Source of the DNA: an uncultured Leucobacter sp.
GTDB taxonomy: Bacteria > Actinomycetota > Actinomycetes > Actinomycetales > Microbacteriaceae
DNA: 21,986 nucleotides
Assembly: GCA_945952575.1 (NCBI GenBank)
Contig: CAMFIY010000006.1
Location: forward strand, 1 to 21,986
Direction of reading: 5' to 3'
Below the pieces are notes generated by a model that saw only the letters and a list, made by a program, of their open reading frames with translations, was not told the DNA's origin and ran no database searches. Shown piece after piece: positions 7,542-13,680 of the stretch (position 1 is its first letter; each line of letters begins with the position of its first letter). The position numbers and the translations under genes are program-made.

Positions 7542-7552
7542 GTTCCGCCTCG
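7542..7552 (-). promoter_or_regulatory. Near-match to the ogt2/alkB leader motif
   Basis: On the minus strand this reads CGAGGCGGAAC, one base different from the CGAGGCGAAAC found upstream of ogt2 and alkB. It lies in the 133-base gap after the alkA-like gene and about 90 bases before the permease start. It may mark a regulatory site, but chance similarity is possible. Confidence 0.3.
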
Positions 7553-7583
7553 AGAGCAATGCCTCGCCCGATGAACTTCGAGA

Positions 7584-8435
7584 TCAGAGGTAGGCGGAGT
7601 CGGTCCAGAGGTGCAGGAGCGCATAGGAGCGGTACGGCGCCCAGGCCTCTGCGCGCTCGGCCGCCTCCCGCTGATCCATCCCGAGTGCACGGCGGGCGAC
7701 GAGGTCGCCCGGGGCGAAGGTGTCGGGATCCTGCAGCACCCGCACCTGCACGTAGTCGGCCGTCCAGGGGCCGACGCCCGGGATGTCGAGCAGCAGCCGG
7801 CGCGCCTCCGCAGTCGGGAGTCCGCGCAGCAGCGGCCCAGCGGCCCAGCGCCGGGCGACCTCCTGCAGCGTGCGCGCCCGAGCGTTCGTCAGGCCGACGC
7901 TCCTCCGGAGCTCGTCGAGCTCGAGTCCGGCGACGGTGCCCGCGTCGGGGAACGCCCGCAGATCCCCCACCGGGGCGCCGTACGCCGCGACGAGGCGCCC
8001 CGCGAAGGTGCGCGCCGCGGCGAGAGAGACCTGCTGCCCGATCACCGTGCCGGCCACGGCCGCGAACTCGTCCGTACTGCCGATGAGCCGGAGACCGGGA
8101 CGCTTCGCGACCAGCGACCCGATGACAGGATCGGCGGCGAGTGCCCCGTCCGCGATCGCGGCGTCTCGCTCGAGGTCGAGCCAGTGGCGGATCCGGGAGG
8201 CGAGCGCATCGGGATCGTCGAGGGCGACGTCGGCCGTCACCGTCGCCCCGCCCGCATCCAGCACCACCGTGACGATCGCGGCCGAGCCTTCGACCGTCAT
8301 GACCCGTCGGAGCGTGCTCCCGGTCACCTCTTCGGCGCCGGGGACCGCGTGCGCGGCGAGCATCGCGAGCGCTGCCTCGTGCTGAAAGGCGCCTCGCGCA
8401 TCGATCCGCAGCGCGCCGGAGCCGACCTCGCTCAT
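7584..8435 (-). CDS. alkA: AlkA-like DNA-3-methyladenine glycosylase 2
   Basis: Base-excision glycosylase of 283 residues that should remove alkylated purines from DNA. It aligns over its whole length with E. coli AlkA: an N-terminal beta domain (LAAHAVPGAEEV at 26-37), GTVIGQQVSLAAART (129-143) corresponding to the AlkA ILGQLVS region, the helix-hairpin-helix LLLDIPGVGPWTADYV (214-229), and the catalytic aspartate Asp244 in FAPGDLVARRAL, equivalent to AlkA Asp238. The closing APYRSYALLHLW matches the C-terminus of the family. There is no Ada or AraC domain fused, as sometimes found in actinobacteria. Its ATG overlaps the tag stop codon (ATGA), so the two glycosylases are translationally coupled. 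Confidence 0.9.
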   Translation of the reverse strand: MSEVGSGALRIDARGAFQHEAALAMLAAHAVPGAEEVTGSTLRRVMTVEGSAAIVTVVLDAGGATVTADVALDDPDALASRIRHWLDLERDAAIADGALAADPVIGSLVAKRPGLRLIGSTDEFAAVAGTVIGQQVSLAAARTFAGRLVAAYGAPVGDLRAFPDAGTVAGLELDELRRSVGLTNARARTLQEVARRWAAGPLLRGLPTAEARRLLLDIPGVGPWTADYVQVRVLQDPDTFAPGDLVARRALGMDQREAAERAEAWAPYRSYALLHLWTDSAYL

Positions 8436-9058
8436 TCGGGCCAGATCCCGGAGCTGCCGCGACGATGCGACCCGAGCAGATGGGTGTCGATGATCCCGAT
8501 CGCCTCCATCAGTGCGAACATCGTGGTCGGGCCGACGAAGGCGAAGCCGCGACGGCGGAGCTCCTTCGAGAGCGCCGCGGATTCCGGCGAGGTGGTCGGG
8601 ATCTCCTCGAACACGCGCGGCCGCGGCGTCGTCTCGGGCTTGAACGACCAGATCAGCGCAGAGAGACCCTCGTCCTCCCTGAGCCGGATCGTCGCCCGCG
8701 CGTTGCCGATCGTGGCGACGATCTTCTGACGATTGCGGATGATCCCGGCATCAGTGAGGAGGCGCTCGACGTCGCGCTCGTCGTACGCCGCGATCCGGTC
8801 GGGATCGAAGCCGTCGAACGCGGCCCGGAACGCGGGGCGCTTGCGCAGGATCGTGGCCCAGGAGAGACCCGCTTGGAAGCCTTCGAGCGAGACGCGCTCG
8901 AAGAGCCCGCGCTCGTCGGTGACGGGCATCCCCCATTCGGTGTCGTAGTAATCGCGCAGCAGCGGGTCGACAGATGCCCAGACCGGTCGCGCGAGGCCGT
9001 CCTCGCCGATGACGACTCCGGGATCCTGCTGCGGCACGTCCGCGGGCGGCTGATTCAT
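8432..9058 (-). CDS. tag: DNA-3-methyladenine glycosylase I, variant without zinc ligands
   Basis: A 208-residue Tag-type glycosylase that excises 3-methyladenine. Family motifs are clear: DPLLRDYYDTEWGMPVTDERGLFERVSLEGFQAGLSW, LLTDAGIIRNRQKI, WSFKP, SKELRRRGFAFVGPTT and the final GIIDTHLLGSH. Compared with E. coli Tag, the zinc ligands are mostly gone: the RCGW cysteine is replaced (RPVW), the YHDxEWG histidine is Tyr, and the last cysteine is Ser; only the C-terminal His remains. The substrate-contacting Glu (LEGFQAG) and Trp are kept, so activity is still expected. The start at 9058 (MNQPP) is preferred to 9139, because the longer frame runs into alkB. It lies 20 bases after alkB and overlaps the alkA-like gene by four bases. 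Confidence 0.9.
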   Translation of the reverse strand: MNQPPADVPQQDPGVVIGEDGLARPVWASVDPLLRDYYDTEWGMPVTDERGLFERVSLEGFQAGLSWATILRKRPAFRAAFDGFDPDRIAAYDERDVERLLTDAGIIRNRQKIVATIGNARATIRLREDEGLSALIWSFKPETTPRPRVFEEIPTTSPESAALSKELRRRGFAFVGPTTMFALMEAIGIIDTHLLGSHRRGSSGIWPE

Positions 9059-9078
9059 TTCGTGCGGGCGTCCTGGTT

Positions 9079-9747
9079 CTATCCGTCGAGTCCGGTCATG
9101 CGCATGGTGATGTTGATCCGACCGGTGTCGATCCCGCATCCGTCGGGTGCCGTGAGCGCGTGCACCCGGGTGACGCCATGATAGGCCAGCCGGGAGGCGC
9201 CGCCGAACACGAAAAGATCGCCGGAGCCGAGGATCAGGTCGGTGTAGGGCCGATTCCGGTGCCCGGTGTTGCCGAAGCGGAACGTGCAGCTGTCTCCGAT
9301 GGAGAGGGAGACGATCGGGGCGAGGGAGCGCTCGTCCTTGTCCTGATGCATGCCCATGTGCGCGTGCTCATCGTAGAGGTTCGCGAGCGCCGTGTCCGGC
9401 GTGTAGGCATCGACCTGGGCATCCGCGTAGCCGGTCTCCCGCAGCGCGCGGCGGCCGAGTCGCACCATCCACTCGGGGAACGGCAGCACCCGGGCGCCGT
9501 TGACGTCGGTCGCCTCGCGCGTGTACGTGTAGGGCTGCCAGTGCCAGCCGAGGCAGACCGTCTTCACGGACATCTCGTGCCCGCGCACCCGGGCTGCGCG
9601 GATCGGCACGGGCCCCGCGGTCCACTCGTGGAATCGGTCGACGATCCACGCCTGCTGCTCGAGTGTGAGCCAGCCGGGCACGTGGGCGGCGTCGGGACCG
9701 GGCCGGCTCGGTTCGGCGGGCTCCGGTTCGAGTGCGAACAGTGTCAT
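9079..9747 (-). CDS. alkB: AlkB family Fe(II)/2-oxoglutarate dioxygenase
   Basis: Oxidative demethylase of 222 residues, predicted to repair 1-methyladenine and 3-methylcytosine in DNA or RNA. Iron ligands are visible as His134 and Asp136 in MGMHQDKDE and His190 in LAYHGV. 2-Oxoglutarate binding is supported by Asn123/Tyr125 in LANLYDEHAHMG, Arg210 and Arg216 in GRINITMR, and the LGSGDLFVFGG strand. CLGWHWQPYTYTRE (65-78) corresponds to the nucleotide recognition lid of E. coli AlkB. Length is normal for bacterial AlkB. The start at 9747 has GGGAAG upstream. It follows ogt1 after a 93-base spacer that holds a small hairpin and a motif shared with the ogt2 leader, so it may have its own promoter. 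Confidence 0.92.
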   Translation of the reverse strand: MTLFALEPEPAEPSRPGPDAAHVPGWLTLEQQAWIVDRFHEWTAGPVPIRAARVRGHEMSVKTVCLGWHWQPYTYTREATDVNGARVLPFPEWMVRLGRRALRETGYADAQVDAYTPDTALANLYDEHAHMGMHQDKDERSLAPIVSLSIGDSCTFRFGNTGHRNRPYTDLILGSGDLFVFGGASRLAYHGVTRVHALTAPDGCGIDTGRINITMRMTGLDG

Positions 9748-9770
9748 GGTGCTTCCCGTTCTTCTCCGGC

Positions 9771-9781
9771 GTTTCGCCTCG
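9771..9781 (-). promoter_or_regulatory. 11-base motif upstream of alkB
   Basis: CGAGGCGAAAC on the minus strand, 24-34 bases before the alkB start, is identical to a motif 30-40 bases before the ogt2 start. Just 5' of it (9785-9798) is a hairpin GGCCG-TCCG-CGGCC. The function is unknown: promoter element of the local sigma factor, operator or mRNA element. Confidence 0.4.
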
Positions 9782-9840
9782 AGCGGCCGTCCGCGGCCTT
9801 CCGCGCCACGGGTCGGCCGGCTGAGTGCTCGGCTTCGCGT

Positions 9841-10455
9841 TCATGCGGCCTGCTCCAGTTCGAGCAGCGCGGTCTTCGCGTCGAGTCCGCCGATGTAGCC
9901 GCCGAGCGTGCCGTCGGTGCGGAGCACGCGGTGGCAGGGTACGACGACGGGCAGCGGATTGGTGGCGCAGGCGGTGCCGACGGCGCGAACGGCCTTCGGG
10001 TTGCCGACCATCTCGGCCATCTCCTTGTAGCTGCGGGTCTGTCCGTAGCCGATGTCCGGCAGGTGCCGCTGCACGAGCTGGCGGAAGCCCTTCGACAGGG
10101 AGAGATCCAGATCGAGATCGAAGGTCTCACGTCTGCGGTCGAAGTATTCGTCGAGCTCACGGGCCGCGCCGTCGAGCTGCTTCGGCGAGCGCAGCACCCG
10201 CGGGCTGACCTTCGCGGCCAGATCCTCCAGCACTAGGTCGTGATCCTCGTTCGCGAACGCGACGCGGATCAGGCCTTTCGGAGTGGATGCGAGCAGCAGC
10301 TCGCCGAGGGGGCTGTCGACGATGCAGTAGGCGACGTCGACGAGCCCTTCGGCCTGCGCTGCCGCCTCCAGACGGCGGTGCAGGGCAGCCAGCGTGTCGG
10401 CTTCGACGGCCGCCGCGAGTGCGCTGAGCGTCTCATCGTCACGGATGTCATTCAT
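9841..10455 (-). CDS. ogt: Methylated-DNA-protein-cysteine methyltransferase 1 (coupled to sigma factor)
   Basis: Suicide repair protein of 204 residues that should transfer alkyl groups from O6-alkylguanine to its own cysteine. The active site VVPCHRVL gives acceptor Cys174. The recognition helix region SYKEMAEMVGNPKAVRAVG (142-160) carries the arginine finger Arg157, and NP (166-167) and GGYIGGLDAKTALLELE follow as in Ogt/MGMT. The N-terminal RNase-H-like domain (about 42-115) is present. Residues 1-40 form an extra alanine/leucine-rich helical stretch before the domain. The start at 10455 has AAAGGAG upstream. Its ATG overlaps the sigma factor stop codon (ATGA). It has no Ada A-box or AraC domain. 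Confidence 0.92.
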   Translation of the reverse strand: MNDIRDDETLSALAAAVEADTLAALHRRLEAAAQAEGLVDVAYCIVDSPLGELLLASTPKGLIRVAFANEDHDLVLEDLAAKVSPRVLRSPKQLDGAARELDEYFDRRRETFDLDLDLSLSKGFRQLVQRHLPDIGYGQTRSYKEMAEMVGNPKAVRAVGTACATNPLPVVVPCHRVLRTDGTLGGYIGGLDAKTALLELEQAA

Positions 10456-10967
10456 GATCGTGCTCCTTTCGCCGGTGCCGACTGGCTCCGTGCGCCCGGA
10501 TAGTTCTTTCTGAGGTTCTTGAGCCCGTCTGCCGCGGCTCTGCGCGCGGCGTCGACGGTTCCATCGAGGATCGCGGCGATCTCCGCATACGACATCCCCC
10601 CGAGGTAGCGGAAGGTGATGGATTGCCGCTGCTTCTCGGGCAGCCGGGCGACGGCCTGCCACAGTTCGGTGTCGTCGGCTCCCGGGATGCCCAGTGCGGT
10701 CGGAGTCTCGGGCAGCTCCTCGACCGGCAGCGGGTTGCGCTTCGCCGCGCGATGCACGTCGATCGCCTTCCGGCGTGCGATGGTCACGAGCCAGGCCTCG
10801 ACGTTGGCCGTATCCGAGAGCTTCGGGTAGGCGCGCATCGCGGCGAGGAACGTCTCCGACCAGGCGTCATCCGCGTCGTGGACCCCGAGCAGGGATCTGC
10901 AGACGCGCAGGACGGTGACGCCGTGGAGTTCGACGACGGCTTCGAACGGCAGTTTCTTCATGTTCAT
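10452..10967 (-). CDS. ECF-type RNA polymerase sigma factor
   Basis: A 171-residue group IV sigma factor. Region 2 covers about residues 10-78 with HDADDAWSETFLAAMRAYPKL and VEAWLVTIARRKAIDVHRAAKR. Region 4 covers about 105-155 with LPEKQRQSITFRYLGGMSYAEIAAIL as helix-turn-helix and GTVDAARRAAADGLKNLRK as recognition end. The linker is short, with no region 3. No anti-sigma factor gene with a transmembrane segment or zinc motif is adjacent; both neighbours in the operon are O6-methylguanine methyltransferases. The stop overlaps the start of ogt1. The start is ATG 10967 or 10961 (MNMKK), neither with a strong ribosome site. The likely role is to direct RNA polymerase to this repair cluster, which is inference from position. 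Confidence 0.87.
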   Translation of the reverse strand: MNMKKLPFEAVVELHGVTVLRVCRSLLGVHDADDAWSETFLAAMRAYPKLSDTANVEAWLVTIARRKAIDVHRAAKRNPLPVEELPETPTALGIPGADDTELWQAVARLPEKQRQSITFRYLGGMSYAEIAAILDGTVDAARRAAADGLKNLRKNYPGARSQSAPAKGARS

Positions 10968-11008
10968 TCCATTGAATACGGTGCGGGGCCTCTGCGGCGA
11001 GATTCGAA

Positions 11009-11521
11009 TCAGAACAGTCGCCGGGCGCTCGCCTGCGCCGGCTCCTCGAGTTCGAGAAGCGCCTGCTTCCGCTTCAGTCCGCCCGCGTAGCCGGTGAGCT
11101 TGCTGTTGACGCCGAGCACGCGATGGCACGGGACGAAGATGCACAGCGGGTTCGCTCCCACGGCCTGGCCCACGCGGTAGGCGAGCGACTTGTCGCCGAG
11201 CCGTTCGGCGATGGCGCCGTAGGTGGTCGTCTCGCCGAACGGGATCTCCGCGACGATGCTCCACACCTCGTGCTGGAACGCATCGCCGGCGGCGTCGAGC
11301 GGGAGGTCGAATTCCTGTCGGGCGCCTGCCAGGTAGCCGTGGATCTGCTCCGCCGCTTCGGCGAGGAGTGCGTCATCCTCGAGCCCGGTCTCCGGGCCGA
11401 AGGTCTCCGGTTCCGGCCTGCGGACGTGGTACGGGAAGTACAGGCCGGTGATCGCGCCGTCGGTCGCGACGATCGTGAACATTCCGAGCGTCGTGTCCAC
11501 CAGAGCGTGTCGAGTATTCAT
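11009..11521 (-). CDS. ogt: Methylated-DNA-protein-cysteine methyltransferase 2
   Basis: Second O6-alkylguanine repair protein, 170 residues, the usual Ogt length. The acceptor site is IFVPCHRVLG with Cys132. AFQHEVWSIVAEIPFGETTTYGAIAERLG (81-109) and AYRVGQAVGANP (114-125, with the arginine finger and Asn) precede it, and LTGYAGGLKRKQALLELE follows. It is clearly distinct in sequence from the paralogue two genes downstream, so it is not a recent duplication. The start at 11521 (MNTRHAL) has AGGAAG at a good distance; the longer frame would use a TTG at 11542. It is the first gene of the repair cluster and ends about 41 bases before the sigma factor. Confidence 0.92.
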   Translation of the reverse strand: MNTRHALVDTTLGMFTIVATDGAITGLYFPYHVRRPEPETFGPETGLEDDALLAEAAEQIHGYLAGARQEFDLPLDAAGDAFQHEVWSIVAEIPFGETTTYGAIAERLGDKSLAYRVGQAVGANPLCIFVPCHRVLGVNSKLTGYAGGLKRKQALLELEEPAQASARRLF

Positions 11522-11540
11522 CGTCTTCCTCGTCTCTTCC

Positions 11541-11561
11541 AACCGATTCGGTTTCGCCTCG
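11541..11561 (-). promoter_or_regulatory. Palindrome and shared motif in the ogt2 leader
   Basis: AACCGATTCGGTT (11541-11553) is a perfect 6-1-6 inverted repeat. Overlapping it, 11551-11561 read on the minus strand is CGAGGCGAAAC, identical to the motif before alkB. Both lie between the divergent SDR gene and the ogt2 ribosome site. They could be the operator or promoter determinant of the alkylation repair operon. Confidence 0.45.
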
Positions 11562-11604
11562 TTACCGTGAAGACGCGGCCGGGGCCGGAAACGTGAGACG
11601 GATC

Positions 11605-11610
11605 TAGAAT
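11605..11610 (+). promoter_or_regulatory. -10 box for a leaderless SDR gene
   Basis: TAGAAT lies six bases before the ATG at 11617, with no ribosome site between. This is a good match to TANNNT. The -35 region is not recognisable. Confidence 0.45.
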
Positions 11611-11616
11611 CAGTGC

Positions 11617-12438
11617 ATGGCAGACATCGCTGTGGTCACCGGAACGTCGTCGGGCATGGGCATGCACGCCGCGGTCGAGCTCGCTCGTCGCGGTCTCACG
11701 GTCGTTGCCGCCCTCCGGGATCTCGACCGCTCCGACCGGCTGCGCGGAGCCGCTGCGGAGGCGGGCGTCGAGCTCGACATCCGCGCACTCGACGTGACCG
11801 ACCACGCGGCAGCCGCACGCCTCGTGCGGGGCGTCATCGACGACCACGGTCGCATCGATGTGCTCGTCAACAACGCCGGGCGCGGCAGCGTCGGCACCGC
11901 CGAGCAGCTGACCATGGAGCAGATCCAGGCGCAGCTCGACGTGAACTACCTGGCGCCGGTGAACCTGGCCAAACTGGTGCTGCCCGGCATGCGGGAGCGC
12001 GGCAGCGGCCGGATCCTCACGATCACGAGCGTGGGCGGGGTCGTGGGCCAGCCGTTCGCCGACGCCTACTGCGGCGCGAAGTTCGCGGTGGAGGGATTCA
12101 TGCAGTCCCTCGCCGCGACCGCCGAGCGGTTCGGCGTGCAGGTCGGGGTGATCGAGCCCGGAGCCGTGGCGAGCGAGTTCGTCGCGAACGTCGAGCTCCC
12201 CACCGAGGCGGGCGCCTACGGCGAGCTGCTCGATGCCTATATCGCGCGCACCTCCGGCGCGTTCGCGCACGCCCAGTCCGCCGAGAGCGCGGCTGCGGCC
12301 ATCGCCGACGCGGCGACGTCAGGCGAGTTCCGGTTCCGCACGCAGACCTCGGAATCCGCCGTGGCCTTCGTCGGCGTCTCGCTCGCCGACCTCGACGGCG
12401 AGCGCGTGCACGCCTTCACCCGCCCGTGGATCGCCTGA
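11617..12438 (+). CDS. SDR family oxidoreductase
   Basis: Short-chain dehydrogenase/reductase of 273 residues, slightly longer than the classical 250. The cofactor motif TGTSSGMGMH is at 8-17 and NNAG at 85-88. Catalytic residues are Asn110, Ser138, Tyr151 and Lys155 (YCGAK). The TGTSSGMG start, the ...YLAPVNLAKLVLPGMRERGSGRILTITS-like core and the C-terminal extension past residue 240 resemble the 17-beta-hydroxysteroid-dehydrogenase-like branch of the classical SDRs. Substrate unknown. It is divergent from ogt2 across about 95 bases that hold the candidate regulatory palindrome, so the two could share control. No functional link to DNA repair is evident. Confidence 0.9.
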   Translation: MADIAVVTGTSSGMGMHAAVELARRGLTVVAALRDLDRSDRLRGAAAEAGVELDIRALDVTDHAAAARLVRGVIDDHGRIDVLVNNAGRGSVGTAEQLTMEQIQAQLDVNYLAPVNLAKLVLPGMRERGSGRILTITSVGGVVGQPFADAYCGAKFAVEGFMQSLAATAERFGVQVGVIEPGAVASEFVANVELPTEAGAYGELLDAYIARTSGAFAHAQSAESAAAAIADAATSGEFRFRTQTSESAVAFVGVSLADLDGERVHAFTRPWIA

Positions 12439-12497
12439 GCCGGCGGCTCCTCGGGAAGACACCATTACCACCCAGCACAGAGAGAGGTCTGATCGGC

Positions 12498-12836
12498 ATG
12501 TTCGGCAAGAAGGGCGAGGCGGCCGTCCTCGCGAAGCTCGCGGATGCCCCGGCGCCGTATGCAGAGATCGGCGCGCAGCTCCACCGAATCATCCGGGAGA
12601 ACGCCCCCTCGCTGGAGCCGCTCCTCAGATGGGGCATCCCGTTCTACGCTCGGGGCGGCGAGGATATCTGCTACATCAAGGCGGGCACGGAATTCATCGC
12701 CTTCGGATTCGGGGAGACCGTCAATCCCGCATTCCAGGAGGGTGCGCACATGCATCCGCTGGTCTGGAACATCACCTCGCTCGACGCGGAGGCCGAGGAG
12801 ACCATCGCGGCACTCGTCAGGAAGGCCGCGTCCTGA
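12498..12836 (+). CDS. DUF1801 domain protein
   Basis: A 112-residue cytoplasmic protein of the DUF1801/YdhG-like group. The pattern is a helical start, then IIRENAPSLEPLLRWGIPFYARGGEDICYIKAG with the characteristic WGxPxY, then FIAFGFGETVNPAF and a C-terminal helix. Function is unknown; the fold resembles frataxin-like iron-binding proteins in some YdhG relatives, which I would not transfer to this gene. It follows the SDR gene by 59 bases on the same strand. GAGAGAGG lies about 14 bases before the ATG, a rather distant ribosome site; no better start is visible in frame. Confidence 0.78.
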   Translation: MFGKKGEAAVLAKLADAPAPYAEIGAQLHRIIRENAPSLEPLLRWGIPFYARGGEDICYIKAGTEFIAFGFGETVNPAFQEGAHMHPLVWNITSLDAEAEETIAALVRKAAS

Positions 12837-12875
12837 CCCGGCCGGGAACGGCGGCCTGAGCCGGGATCCGCTCGA

Positions 12876-13133
12876 CTATCCGAGGGCGATGAAGCCGATC
12901 ACGGCGGAGGCGACGGCCAGCACCGCGAGCACCATGGACGGCGTCGCGGACTCCCTGCGGCGCAGGTGCACGACGACCGCGCCGATCGCCTTGATCGCGC
13001 CCGGCTGGAAGTCACCGGCCCAGGCCATCCCCGACGCGACGAGCGCATCCCGATCGCGGAGGAGCTTCATGAGCCCGGCCCCGAGGAAGCCGAGGGCGAG
13101 GAGAGCGTTGACGATCCAGAGTGCGATGAGCAT
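12876..13133 (-). CDS. DoxX-like membrane protein with internal deletion
   Basis: An 85-residue protein starting MLIALWIVNALLALGFLGAG, then LMKLLRDRDALVASGMAWAGDFQPGAIKAIGA, which is a textbook N-terminal third of DoxX-like proteins. Immediately after IGA it continues VVVHLRRRESATPSMVLAVL and a last hydrophobic helix, the usual C-terminal quarter. Family members are about 115-125 residues with four helices; the roughly 35 residues holding helices 2 and 3 are missing here and the frame is intact. Two hydrophobic helices remain (about 2-21 and 67-84). Membrane role unknown. It is divergent from the HxlR regulator gene, a common pairing. It may be a non-functional remnant or a two-helix variant. 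Confidence 0.75.
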   Translation of the reverse strand: MLIALWIVNALLALGFLGAGLMKLLRDRDALVASGMAWAGDFQPGAIKAIGAVVVHLRRRESATPSMVLAVLAVASAVIGFIALG

Positions 13134-13155
13134 GAGTGTCCTGTTCGGGTGACGC

Positions 13156-13182
13156 GGTTATAGTTACTGGCAGTGCCTAACC
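13156..13182. promoter_or_regulatory. Putative HxlR operator and DoxX-like promoter
   Basis: GGTTA and TAACC flank a 17-base centre containing ACTGGCAGT, itself a 4-1-4 inverted repeat, midway between two divergent genes. On the minus strand TATAAC (13157-13162) is a good -10 box 24 bases before the DoxX-like start. On the plus strand TATAGT (13159-13164) could serve the regulator. Overlap of promoter and inverted repeat suggests repression of both genes by the HxlR protein. Confidence 0.45.
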
Positions 13183-13215
13183 ACATCATGGGTCATCATG
13201 GGGACGGGTGCAAAA

Positions 13216-13231
13216 GGCACACGCGTGTGCC
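13216..13231. promoter_or_regulatory. Perfect 16-base palindrome before hxlR-type gene
   Basis: GGCACACGCGTGTGCC is fully self-complementary and lies just before the GGAGG ribosome site of the regulator gene. It may be a dimer operator for autoregulation or a hairpin in the leader mRNA. Confidence 0.45.
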
Positions 13232-13254
13232 GAACACTGGGCGGAGGAGCGATC

Positions 13255-13680
13255 ATGGCGGCGAGTTGCGAGGACGCGATCGGCGACCGCTCGCTGACCC
13301 CCTATGAAGCGCGCTGCACGGACTCCGATCACGGCCGCATCCTCCGCGAGATGCTGGATCGCATCGGCGACAAGTGGTCGCTGCTCGTCGTGGGCACGCT
13401 GCACCACGGCACGCTGCGCTTCGGCGAGCTCCTGGGGCACATCCCGGGCCTCTCGCAGCGCATGCTGACGCGGACGCTGCGGGGGCTCGAGCGAGACGGG
13501 ATCGTCGCCCGCACGGTCTACGCCGAGGTGCCGCCGCGCGTCGAGTACGAGCTGACCGGGCTCGGACGAGACCTGGTCCCGGCGGCGGAGGCGCTGGCGA
13601 GCTGGATGCTCGACAACTACGACGAGATCCGGGCCGCGCGCGAGCGCTTCGATGCCCGCTCCCCCGCGAAGGGCTCGTGA
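13255..13680 (+). CDS. HxlR family winged-helix transcriptional regulator
   Basis: A 141-residue DNA-binding protein. The family core is complete: RCTDSDHGRILREMLDRIGDKWSLLVVGTL with Cys21 near the N-terminus, then the helix-turn-helix LRFGELLGHIPGLSQRMLTRTLRGLERDGIV (54-84), then the wing TVYAEVPPRVEYELTGLGRDL. Many HxlR proteins sense electrophiles or oxidants through a cysteine at this position (YodB, HypR); whether Cys21 does so here is inference. The ATG at 13255 has GGAGG eight bases upstream; an upstream extension to 13198 would cover the palindrome and is unlikely. It probably controls itself and the divergent DoxX-like gene. Confidence 0.9.
   Translation: MAASCEDAIGDRSLTPYEARCTDSDHGRILREMLDRIGDKWSLLVVGTLHHGTLRFGELLGHIPGLSQRMLTRTLRGLERDGIVARTVYAEVPPRVEYELTGLGRDLVPAAEALASWMLDNYDEIRAARERFDARSPAKGS

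Noticed and set aside
5528..8086. Very long plus-strand open frame (852 codons) opposite the permease and binding protein
   Set aside because: Its translation is rich in His, Asp, Glu and Arg without any fold pattern. It is the antisense of well-supported genes in GC-rich DNA, where such frames arise by chance.
9785..9798. Hairpin GGCCG-TCCG-CGGCC between ogt1 and alkB as terminator
   Set aside because: The stem is only five pairs and no T-tract follows on the minus strand. Kept as a leader feature only.
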